Below are positions 1 to 13,200 of a stretch of DNA of 64,000 bases, one piece after another (the stretch's first letter is position 1; every line of letters begins with the position of its first letter). Source of the DNA: Cytospora piceicola (taxonomy: Eukaryota > Ascomycota > Sordariomycetes > Diaporthales > Cytosporaceae); the NCBI GenBank assembly GCA_023375675.1, contig JALQBC010000009.1, positions 310,001 through 374,000 of the forward strand, given 5' to 3'. Under the pieces are notes generated by a model. That model saw only the letters and a program-made list of their open reading frames with translations, did no database searches and was not told the origin of the DNA. Both the position numbers and the translations under genes were made by a program.

Positions 1-1136
<1,136 letters not shown>

Positions 1137-3471
1137 CTAGAGCGTCCGCACAAGAGCTTCTGGGCTAGGAGAGTGACCGATGAACTCTGTCATCATTGCC
1201 AGCTCGTCCCGGCTTCCGCCCGCCTCGAGAATGCCAGTCCTGTATCTTTGGAATGCGTCCTGGCTGCGAGGGTCGGCAGCGAACGCCGTCTCGAAGAGTT
1301 CCGCTGCAAATGCCTGCGCACTTGGGTGGTCCTCAGTTTCGTTCATGGTCCGCCAGGAGGATAAGCTCGCAATGAAATCCACTTACCTGATATAGGAGAA
1401 ATATCCTGCATCATACCCCGACACGAGATGGCCAAAATGGCAATGGGCCGGGCCACGGGTGCTTACCTCTGGGTTCCTGATCATTGTCAACTCTTCTTTA
1501 ATGTCGTTGTACAGCTTGGTGGCATCCAGCTTGAGGATCTCCTCGTGAGAGACAGGGTTGTGAACAGCCATGTCGAAGGTGGAATCCGCTCTTCAGAAAG
1601 AATTAGTCTTGTTCGAAAAGACGGCTGGTCACCTGGGACCTGGGAGACTCACGCTTGGTTCAGTATGTACTGGGCTCTGAACAGAGTCCGACTTCTGATA
1701 AGTCTTCCAAGCGACTCATCGGGGATTTTGTCCGCCGGCGGAGGGCTCCCCGGATTTTGAGCCTTCCAACGGTCCATATGCTCAGGGCCCAGCTTTGTGT
1801 AGTGGCAACTCATCTCCTTGAGTTCCTTACTCATCCAAGTCCAATTCTCCAGCATCGTGCTAAGGGCTTCCGCAAAATCAGGGGGTGCCCTCCACGCATG
1901 GAATCTGGTGCGTTTTGTGCGTGAGAGAAGGTCGTGAATGCCATGGCCAAGTTCTGATCTGTCAGTGAGTAGTTCCCGGCTTTCAATTCGAGACTTCAGG
2001 ATTATATATCTCACCGTGGAATAGAGTGTTAACCTCATGATGTTTGAGCAACGCGCAGCCAGTAGCTGTCGAGGGTGAGAAGTTGCACATGATAATTGTT
2101 GCTGGAAGCACCCTTGATCCATCTGGCCTCAAATACGACTGTTCGGGCCATGTTAGTTGAATTTGATCGACTGTGGGCTGGGTAAGGCGGACTCACAGGT
2201 TGTAAGTTGACGTTCTGGTTGCCCTTGTACTTCCTTTCCCGGTACAGAATGTCCGAGTAGAGGTAGCCGATAAAGGCACCTTTGTGACTGTCTCGATCGT
2301 CCCAGACATTCCAAGCGTTGACATCTCTATGCCACGTAGACCCGCCGACATCTGGGGGATATACGGGCTCGAATTGGAGCTGGAAAAAAGCGGCGAAGAG
2401 TCTCAGCATTGCTGCTACTGTCGTCTCGAGCGGGAAGTACTCGGAGATCTTTTCTTGGTCTATCTGTTGCTCCTCCTCGACCAAGCGCTTGTAGTAATGG
2501 AACTCCCAAGGTAGTATCCCATATGTTCCCTCCTGGTCACCGAGTTGGTCTTTCTTCTTGGATATGAGTAAATCCAGCTCTTGCTTTCCTTTTGGCACAA
2601 GTTCATCACGAAGTCGGCCTAACACTTCATCAACCCAATGAGTTGATGGAGCGACTCTATCCTGTAGTCTCTTTTCTGCGTGGCTTGCATAACCGAGCAG
2701 ACGAGCATTTCGATCCCGCAGAACGACAATCTCTTTGAACAGCGGGATGTTCTCTCTGAGCTTGTTCTCATTACCGATGTAGAGTCTCTTTCGAGTCTCG
2801 GGGTTTTCAGCATACCTTAGCACCAGGTTGCGGTCTGCTCGCTTACTGTAGTCGATGAAGACTTTACCAAGGTCATGAGACTCAGTACTGACCTCGAGGC
2901 CTTCGAGTTCAGATAGCGCAACGCCCTTGAGTTGCTCAGAGGTGAACCAAATTCCTTCTTTTTTCTCCCGTATGTTCTGGTTGAAAATCTGGCAAAGGCG
3001 TCCGATCTCCTTTCTCGTGTCTAGATACGCCTTCCTCTGGTCAGGACTTAATCGTCCGTGACCAACATCTTCAAACTCTCGCAGCAACTTCGACACAGCC
3101 TTCTTGGACTCTTCATCAGGAGCGTCATCCCTATCAGAAGCTCCTTTGACGAGCAAATAGAGATCTTCCCTCATAACAAAGTCAGACCCCCGTTCAGACA
3201 TCAGCCGCGTCGCCTCCTCGGCAGCATCACGGGTGGCCTGGTCAGGAGCTGCATAGCGGTACATGTCGATGACCTGCCACACACCAGCGTCACGGTCTTC
3301 GGCCTCAAGCCAGGGCCGGATCACGTTCTCAAAAGACGCAGTTCCGGGCGTCACCGTCGAGGCAACCGCATCGCGGATGGATTTACGGTTCGCGATGATG
3401 CGCTTCATCGCCGGGACTATCTCGCTCGCTGCCAGCATGCGAGGCATTGGTTGTGGTGGGATGCGAGCCAT
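1137..3471 (-). CDS. M3-family zinc oligopeptidase (saccharolysin / thimet oligopeptidase type)
   Basis: Cytosolic zinc endopeptidase that trims short peptides, e.g. proteasome products. Five exons fit in frame: 3471-2197, 2138-2015, 1953-1653, 1590-1387 and 1320-1137, giving 695 aa (yeast Prd1 is about 712). The zinc motif HELGH (residues 466-470) is cut by an intron: His466 ends exon 2 and Glu467 is completed by exon 3. The third ligand is Glu495 in DFAEALSTMLENW, at the spacing known for thimet oligopeptidase. The downstream block CHFGHLVSGYDAGYFSY carries the conserved substrate-binding Tyr/His region. No signal peptide is visible, fitting a cytosolic enzyme. Start MARIPPQPMPRM is the first ATG of the open frame. 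Fungi often keep several M3 paralogues, so no one-to-one gene symbol is given. Confidence 0.9.
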
Positions 3472-4255
3472 GACCCGATAGATGCTGTGTGTTGACGTCG
3501 CCGTGATGCGTTCAGCAGCATGCTTGACGTCTCCATAAGTGCACTGTGCTGGGATGGTTCATGACAGACAGTAAGCCTTGCTACGCCGCATACTTGCTGG
3601 ATCATAGATAACAGCATATTGCCGGGGGGCGGACGCAGCGTCGCCGAACTTCCGATCAGAACCCGGTGTTGCTCAGTCCCCACAGGCATAAAGAGCGACG
3701 ACCTACGACGGGAACCCCTCTCGATGTCTTGCTCTCTGGGACACCCCTGCGTACCGGCTTTCCCATATCAAAGCTCGTCTAGCTTGTTTGAATTCAAACA
3801 TCATCGCCTTTGTCTGGCGACTGGCTACATGTTTGACAAGTGACAATATATACCACTTCTATATCTATACTATCTACCTCTCCATTCACCATTCCATACT
3901 CCCTTACTACGTACGCTACTCCTTCTGGCCAGCAATTCATCCAGCAGCCACACAACTGGCAGGTACTATAACAAAGGCAGCACGGCATGAAGCAAATGTC
4001 TCGGTCAAGGTTGATTTCTACACATCAAGGGTAAATAAATACAGAAGCCCATACACAGTGTAGGGATGATATTTCTCTAATGGCAAAGGCCATACATGAA
4101 TGACTTCCCTTTCACCAGACGCTTAGAGACAAGACCATAGTCTTAGGAAGACCGATGCAAACCAAGCGAGGCAGGATTCCAGATGAAGATCCACATTACT
4201 TGTCTTCTCTAACATAATACACACTCATCCATCATCATTCCTCATACATTCCCTT
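3472..4255. other. Intergenic: oligopeptidase 5' flank / dynein 3' flank
   Basis: About 780 bp with no supportable gene. The part next to 3471 is the oligopeptidase promoter side; the part next to 4256 is the dynein heavy chain 3' UTR side. Short ORFs here show no family features. Confidence 0.6.
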
Positions 4256-7200
4256 TCACGCAGCCTGAGCAGCCTCGGTCACAAGCGCCTCACCCTCATC
4301 CAACAAATCCGTAACCTTTCTCAAATTCTGAATCATCCTCTGCCCAAGGCCAACGAGCAGCAATTTCTCCGCGTTTGCAGGCAAGCCCAGGTACGTAGGC
4401 GGCTCGCGCTCGGGGAGCTTTTGGATCCAGCCCATGAAGTCCTGCATCGAAGTCCCGGACGGCACCTCCAGGCTGCCCTCCTTCTCGCCGCCATCGACCA
4501 GCTTGTGGCCGATCTCGTACGCGTCGGGAGTTAGGAACGAGTGCACGAGCTGGTTGAGGAGCTTGTAATCGCCTTCGTCGTCGATCTTGCCGCCGTATGT
4601 TTCGGTGACAAGGTAGCGGATCATGTCCCAAGGGATGTTCTGCGGCGCGATGTTGGTCCGATTTTGTGCCACAGTCTCGACCCAGGTGTCGATGACAAAG
4701 GCGGAACATTCATACTGTCTCGTTGTTAGTGTGAGAATACCTAAAGCTGCGAGGGGTAGTCACTTACATCACTGTCGTTGAACTCCCAGAAGCCCTTCCA
4801 TCCCAAGTTGGGCGCATATCGCAACCGTTCTTGTATAACGGCGTGCAAGAAGGAAAGTAACAGGTACAGCCTCTGTCGCTCCACGGGGCTCTTGGAAGGT
4901 CTCGTGGAAAGCGATGACATCGAATCCTTCATGTTGGCCCTCACACCAGCAGGCTGCTCGTACATAAGCACACGAGAGGCACGAAGCAGGTTAACAGGGA
5001 TCTTAGGACTGGACTCCATGGAGAGGAAGAGCCTGAACTCCGGGTTGGGGTTGAAAGACTCCATGCGCTTCTCGAGACTTTGAAGCCACGTCGGCGCGAG
5101 ATGGACGTTCTTCACAAGAACCCAAGATCCAACTTGTGCCGCATTGCTGATAGCTTTGTCGGCACTGGCAAGACCTTCATTAGATCCCATGGCAATGTTC
5201 GTGCACCTAACACGAGCTCTCTCGACGAGACTGTCAACCTTGTAACTTGCGTCGAAACCTGGACTTGACACCAATGCAATCGGCCTCGTTGCAGGCACTT
5301 CAGTCACCGTCGCCTTCAGATCCTCCACAATATCAAAGAGGCCAGGGCCAAAGACCAAAACCACAAAGCGCTCAGCCGCAGGAACGAAGCGGTCGAGACG
5401 GAAGAACTTGACCAAGAGTAAGGATATGAGTGCCTTGTCGTTCTCTTCTGTGGTATCATCCCACACTTGGGGAACGAAATCCTCAGCAATCTCCTCGGTC
5501 AAGAACTGATCCCACTCGCCTGAGGGAATCTGGTCGATCTTTTCTTTCAGAGCCGGCACCCTTCTAGCTCTGGCGAACGCCTCGTCCTTGGCTTCTGTCA
5601 CAGTAGATACATCCCTGCCTTCGACCTTCTCATCGAGGACAACATCAATGATACCCTTGTCCATCTTGTACGGTGATGCTTGGGCGAGAAGCATGGCAAG
5701 TGTGATACGGTCCTTCTGAAGCAAACCGAGAGCAGTCCTCTTGAAGGTAGTGACGAACAGGTCCTTGACAATGATATCACGGCGAACCTTGTGGTTTGTC
5801 TCATTGGCCAAGTTGGGATTGCCATGGAGCACGCTGTGGAAGATATCGAGGAAGTATTGCAGCGAGAACTGGTAGAAGTGATTTAGGTAGTGCAGCTGCT
5901 CAAGGACAGCGTAAACTGCACTACAAGACTTGGCGATGATATCGTACTCCAGTGTGATGTGTTCAACCTCGGCCATGACACCTTCAGTATTGCTCATCTT
6001 GGCCGAGATTTCAGCCGCCTCAGTCTTCAGCGTCTCCAAGGTCTCAATGACATTGTCGTCATCGAGGATGTTGCCGCGTGACTCGTTGAGGGCCTGGAGA
6101 AGACGCTTCTCGAGCTGTCGCAGGTGGACCTTGAATTCACCCTGGAGCTTGATGAGGTTCGAACGCCTCTCGTCAACATCTGGTCGCTCAGATTTCAACG
6201 CATCGTTAAGCGATTGAGTCTGGAGACTGCTTTGCGTGACAGTGAAGTTGACGAAGGTGGTACGACTGCAGATGTCTGGTGCGAAGGTTGCCGATGGATC
6301 CCGTGTAGAGAGATATATCTTGAAGGACGGCGAGAAGTCGATCTGCTGCTTGCCGAGCTGAATGAGGACACGACCACCGGTCTTCTGGTATTCCTTGTTG
6401 AGTACATGATTGAGAATTGGGTCGAGATGCTCCGCATCCTGGATCAAAATTGGATTGCCGAATCGGAGCGAACTCTCGAGTTGCTTGGTGAAGGAATCAT
6501 CCAAAAAGCTGGTGACAGTCAAGCGACGGTCCTTGCACTCCTTTTGCAAGAACTCATTGACTCTACCCGAAGGATCAATGATCAACGGGTATCTATTGAA
6601 ACGCTGCAGAATGATGGCATTTTCTGTGCACAAGTCATCCACAGGCAGACTATTCTCCTGCCAGCTGAGGCGCTCGTCTGCCGTCGACAGGTATTCGGTG
6701 ACGGGGTTATGTTGCTTGACTTGTATACCAGACAGATGCAGCTGGTGTAGCCAATCCTCCATCATGGACTTTCGGAATGTTTGGTCATAGAGACCACTGT
6801 AGGCCAGGAACGCTGCGGCGACAAGCACATCTCCGACCAAGGTGCTGATCTGGGCGTCGAAGGATCTGCTGCCCTCCTCCCAACGGACACGCTCAGAAGA
6901 AAGACTGTCAAGCAGTTTGACACTCCGGTCGACCTTGAACTGCACCCTGGACATCTCGGACTTGATAGCTTGTGTCTCGCTGATGAGTGCAGCGTATTCA
7001 GTCTTGTACGTCGCAATGCTCTGCTCGAGATGCGCAATGTTGTTCTCGATGGCCTTGGCTTCGGCCTTGGTCTGAAGAGCTTGTTCCTCTAGCAGACCGA
7101 CCTCCGCCCTCAGTGGACCAACACGGTCGAGAATTTCGGCATAATTGACCTGAGCCGACACCCATTGAACAAGAGGGCCACAAGCCTTACTGGCACGATT

Positions 7201-10200
7201 GACCTTTTCGAAAGTGAACTCGGGATTGGACAAGAATTCGTTCCTCATCTTTATCCGGAGCGCCTTGGTCATTTGCTTCTCATTATTGAAGTTGATGATA
7301 CTTGCAATGAAGTCATCTCTTCGCACGACCGCTTGGATAGCCTTCCAGTCGCTCACTTTGTGGCCGATAAGAGTGCAGACAGAGTCCAGAGCAAGCTTGA
7401 CACCCTGAGGCGGCGTGTTCATGGAACGGACTTCGGTCAGGTGCTGACGCTTGATGCTGCTGACGCTTGCCTTGGCTTCCTCGACAGCGGGCTCTGCCTT
7501 TGCGAGGTCCTCCAGCACAACCTTCTTTCTCGTTGCTACCTCTGCTTCTTGCTTCTCCAGTGCAGCCTGAATCTCGAGAGAAGTGTTCTTTCTCTGCTCA
7601 GCCTCCCTTTGGTCAGCCACCATGCGTTGCAGCTTTTCATTCGCTTCAATATCCTTCTGCTCCAGCTGAGCCTTCTTCTCAGCAAGGCTCTCACGAAGAT
7701 CGCGGACTTTGTCGACAGTGTCCCTCAGCTTCTCGAGACCCACGTTAAGATGGCGCTGCTGTTCTTCAAGATCCTCACGCTTCTCATTGTACAGCTTGAC
7801 ATACTGAGCCACGAAATCCAAAAATTGACGCGGCGTTAGGAAAGTGATCTTGCCCTGCTGCTTCAGGAGTTTGGCATTGAAGCGCTGCAGAGAGTAATGC
7901 ATATACACCATTGAGTTGACGACAGCTTCTCTGTGCGAAGGAGGCAGGCTGAGGCCACGGTAGGCAATGGGAATCGTGTCTGGGGCCTGGAAATTGGGGC
8001 GATCCAAATCCACGGAGTGCGTTAATTCGTGAGCAACCTGGAAAAGGGCTTGGTCCGACCAGTCGCCGAACCAGTTCAGTACGCAACGGTTGAACAAAGC
8101 TGGACTGGTTGCGGCCTTGGACGAAAGACCATCCTCGGGAGGGTTCATCGTAAAGACGACGTGCAAGTTCTTGACGATTTGTGATGTGAACCACTTGTAC
8201 AATTCCTCCTGGGAGTCGAGGAGCAGACCTTGGCGCTGAGCCCCTTCTTTGCAGGCCGTCATCAGAGCTGCGAACTCGTCTCCTTCGAAAAGACCGGGTA
8301 CCTCAGCATTGGCAAGCAGGGTGTTCATTCTCTCGAGGAAGCCTGAATCAAGGACGTTGGACTCATCCATGATGAAGCAGATTTTCTCGCCCTTGCATCC
8401 ACAACGTCGAAGAACTTCTCTGAGATCTTCGTCAAAGTCTTCAGCTGAGTACTTGCCGTGAACCTTGATTTGGTAGACCTTAAGGCCGTTCATCCAAGCG
8501 ACGAAACGAGACAAGGTAGTCTTTCCAGAGCCGCTGACACCAATGAGAATAAGGTGGCCTTGAGGTTGTCGGAACACACGATCAATACGCAGAACGTGCT
8601 CAAGGACATCGTTGAACAAGATGAGAGGCACATCAACTTCTTCCTCGCAGAAAGTCTTGAGGCGAGCCTTGACGAATTCACGAAGCTGCTCGCGATCAAC
8701 CGGCACGTAGTTCTTCGAGAGCCAGTTGGAGAAAAGAATGGGCCCTCCAAGAGCTTGCTGTTCGTCGATAGTCGGGAAGAAGTCCATTGCAATTCTGTGC
8801 ACAGCATCTTCTGTCCACTTACGTTCGTCCTCGGCGACAAGACGGTCCTGGAAGAGACGCAGGGCTTCATGCGCCCAGATCCGGATCAAGCCCTCGACCG
8901 ACAGGGTCTCAAGAGGCCGAATCGCCTCATACACACCACGGGCCCATCGAGTCAGTTCACGAGGACTGTAGACGTAGTGTGGTTGAATCTTAGGTGTGAA
9001 GCGCTGCTGGGACTCGAGATAGAATTGGACCATGGCTTGAGTTAGGGGTTCCGCATATCCGCGAAGAGATGGAATGATCTTGAGCACCGCAGTATTGAAG
9101 GTACCGTAAATCTGCTGGAGAGACTGCTCGCCTGGGTAGTCGACCATGATGAGGGGTGCGTGCCGGAGGAATCGAGCACCCATAGGTGTACGGCCTGCAT
9201 CTGTTGGAGGGTTGCAAGCGCCGACAAATTGAATTCTATCAAGCGTCACCCACGCCTTGTCGGAGGTCCTCCAGAATCCATTGTGCTCGACGAGTTGACG
9301 GATGAAGGAAATGGCCCTCTGTGTGCCGTATTTGTCTGGGGCCGGCAAGTTGATCTCATCACAGAAGATTACCAACCATCGGCCGATCTGCGTTGGTGAC
9401 AGCATCACACCATTCAGCGTCTTCTTGTACTCACAGTACTGCTCAAATGTCTTGATGAGCAGGTCGGGAGTGGTAGCACTTGAGAAGTTGAGACCGACGA
9501 CCTCCATGTTCGGAAGCTTTCGAAGAGCACTGAACAATGTCATAGTCTTACCCGAACCGGGCGGACCGCAAAGCAAGAGCGGCTTGTGCTCAGCCAGCCA
9601 TGAGTACAAGACGTCCTCATGGCGAACAGTGTCCAGAGTTGGAATGACAACATCCGTCTGAGTGACGGAGTGGGTGTTGACTTCAATTGTCGGTACCTGG
9701 TTCTGCCAAGGAGTCCACTCTGCCTGGGGGAGAGAGACGTCAAAGTCGATCAGAGCGCTTGTGCCATCCAGCGGCGGTGATCCGAAGCTAGCTAGACCAC
9801 ACAAGCTGTCGCCAAAGGCCTTACGATCCGTCAATGGGCAATCACCAGTCAGAGCCCACACCAGAGCAAGTAAGAGCTTCTTGGCGATGAAAGCCTCAAC
9901 CTGCTCTGGATCCAGTGGGAAGTCAATGTGTTGGTTATTGTACTCGATAATGTCGCGAACGGCCTTATTCAGAAGCGAAAAGAGAGTGTTGAGGACTCTG
10001 GCCACTGTGAACTCCATGATGTGGTTATATCCTTCAGCTTCTTTCAAGGCGGACAGAATGAAGTCTTCGGACTCGAGATGCGCGCGCAGAAGGTCAGCCG
10101 CGTGTGTTTGCACAGCCAGCGCCTTCGCAGAGCTCTGGCCGGTAGCAATCGCGTCTTCATCCAGATCCTCAAATGCGATGGTACGCAAGGTCTCGAGATA

Positions 10201-13200
10201 ATTGGTCACCATCATGCTGGACGTGACAGTGTCTTCACTGAACCAGACCATACCGCATCGACTGACAGTCGCAAGCGTGGCATATTTCAAGGTCTCGACC
10301 TCAAACATAATGCGAACATTAGGTGGCAAGTTGAGACGTTCGCCATTGGGCAGGGTGAGCAGCTTGTTGTCATCAAGCACACTGTTCAAGTTCTCAACCC
10401 ACTCGGGATCGACATCGCCATCGAACACAATCCAGTGTCGCTTGGTGTCTTCACCACGAAGGTTGTCCACGATCTTTCGAAGAATGCTCGTGAACAAGCC
10501 ATCTGTCCACTCTCGAGTAGTGGAGTCCAGATTGCCATATAGCGCCTCTTTGGACATGACCTTTGAGTCGATAACATGAGAAACGCCCTCAACACCTTCG
10601 ACCTGTTGCAGTGCGTCCAGCAGTAGCCTCCAGGCGGCAGACTTTCCAGTTCCAGAATTTCCGACCATCATGACACCGTGGTGGATCTTCTGGATCTGGT
10701 AGAGTTGAATGACCTTGGTCATCCAGGTATCGGTGACCACCAGCTGTCTCTCACTTGCCAGACGACGGATGGCTTCTTCGAGTTGGTGCAGGTTGGCAGG
10801 AACGTACTGGACTCCAGGGAAGCACACCTGCTCTATATCCATCATGATTTCAACATCCGACTTGATCAGCTTGGGTGCAATGGTCTCGCGAATGCTTTGG
10901 ACAATGATTTCTGGTTCCACCACTTCTTCTGCGCCGAGGCTTCCGCCGCTTTCAAGAAGGCGAGCACGCTTCAAGCCACCGGAACTGACCAGAACACTCT
11001 TCAGGGCACGCAGACCAAAGTCGTAGTGAGCCTGTTTCGATAATTTGGCCGCACATTGATCGAAGAACGGTACGGTATGCTTTGAGAGCTGCTTCGCTTG
11101 GTTAAAGCCCTGGGAGTACAGCATGACTTCCGCGATAAGCTCTTTGTCAGGCTTGGACATGGCTACACTCCGGAAGAGCTTCTTGAGATTGTCTGGCAGG
11201 TTGGAACGGCCGGCATAGCCAGGGTTCATAGTGATGAAGATGCCCGTATTTTCGTTGACATGGAGCTGCCGACCGACGAGCTCAATCTGGGCCTTGTCGT
11301 CCTCGACGCCTTGCTTCAGACCAAGTTGGATGTTCTGAATCTGTTGAGACACAGCAGACAGAATACGCTCCTCAAGACGATTGAACTCGTCGAAACAACC
11401 CCACGCACCGACCTGACAGATACCGAGGAAAATACGGCCCATGGCCTGGAAGTCAAAGGTGTCGTCACAGCAGAAGACCAGAGTGAATCTACCAAGTTCG
11501 ACACCCAGTGCCTTGACAGACTCCGTCTTTCCGGTACCAGCAGGTCCGTACGGCGATCCTCCGAGACGTTGACACAGTCCTTGGGTAAGTGTGAGGAAGC
11601 ATCTATCAGTGAGTGGTGTCCTGACGAGCCTGTCTGGAACACCGAGGTATTCGAAGCCATAATTGAGTTTAGCGTTTGCCATCTTGATATGCAGACGGTC
11701 CAGATAGTCGCCTTGAGGAGTGTAAACATAGCGCATTTGCAGCAGCCACATGTAGTGGGTCGGAGTTGAGGCGTTGAGCTCGATGAGTTTCTCGATGGTA
11801 TCACGCTGGTGGACACATTCAGTGATGAGCTGTTCGCACTTCTTCCTCATCATCACTTCAAGATCACCCAACACAGTGTCGGCGAGTAGACGCAGCACCT
11901 GGACCTCACGATCGAATAGCGATTGAAGATCCTTGCCACCATCAGCTAGGGCCTGGTCGACAGCAGTGGTCCAGGCAACCTGAGTTGCCAACACCACGAT
12001 TTGACTGGGATATGCCGCCATGAACTCGTTCATAGCAGCTTGCTCAATGTTTTCGTTGGAAAATATGGGCGTGTACTGATCGACAGCCTCAGCTAGCAGC
12101 TCCGCGAGCGTGATTCTCATTCCGCTCTCGAGGAGGGCGAGCCAATCGTTGATCTTGGGGGTCTGGATGACTGAGATTTCCTTCTTCAGACGCACAACCT
12201 CATCCTCCTTGGATGTAAAACCGGAGATGACACCCTCCTCGTCCATGACCAGACCAGAGAGACCAGCGAACATCTTCTTGAAGTGCTTGGCAATGCGTAG
12301 CGTGTCGTTGCTGTTACCAATCATCTCCAGTAGATCCTCATCGCCAACAAAGTAGAATCGAGGGAATGAAACACGTTCCTTCTCGAGGTACTCGCCTAGC
12401 GCCTTCTGAATCTTGTTCAGGAGCTCAGCTAGCCGCTCCAAAGACTTCTGAACATTAGGAATGTTGAGGACGTCCAGAACGGTGGGCTGTTTGTAGACCT
12501 TCTTCATGACCGCGGAGAATTCGCTGTTGATGTTTTGGAACCGCGAGGACTCTATGGGAAGCAGGTGCTTGATGTCGGCGTTGCCAGTGAAGACTCCCTC
12601 GAGATACACCCATTGGCGCTGGACATCAATCCAAACGTCGAAAAGGACGTGGACACGGTTGAGCCTGTCTTCCCATGTCGACGCTTCCTCCTCGAACTCC
12701 TTGTAATACGGCGAGTGCCTCATGGCCTGCAGAGAATTAAGGTTTTCGCTGCATTTCGCGAATAGGTCGTCCCAGCCCCGAATGAGACGGCACTTGTTCT
12801 GGTAATTGACAAGCTCGAGGTGGTAATTGGTCCAGTCTTCCTTCACTTGTTTCAGGAACTCCTCTAGAGCCATCTCGCCCTGGGCTTGGGTGATGATGCC
12901 CTTGATGATGACTTCGGTCGCTACCAAGTTTAGATCCCAGACGTCTCCCAACGTCATGGACACTGGTGAGTATCGCTTGCCGGGCTTGATCTGCTTCCAA
13001 ATCTTTGTCCAGTGTCGATCTCGTACAGCTTCAGACTTCAAGTCTCCCAGAAGTGGATTGACCTTGAGGTACTGGCGGAGGATGTTCTGAATGTGCTCGA
13101 AGGCAGCGTATTGCCGCATCCTGCTGGGCATCTCTTTAGTCATCTTGATGAGATTGTCAATGGATGACCTGATCTTCCTCGGCTGAACGCTGGTCCACAG

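Noticed and set aside
1461..1500. Apparent GTAAGC donor in the oligopeptidase gene
   Set aside because: No usable acceptor follows, and reading through gives CHFGHLVSGYDAGY, a conserved M3 block, so this is coding.
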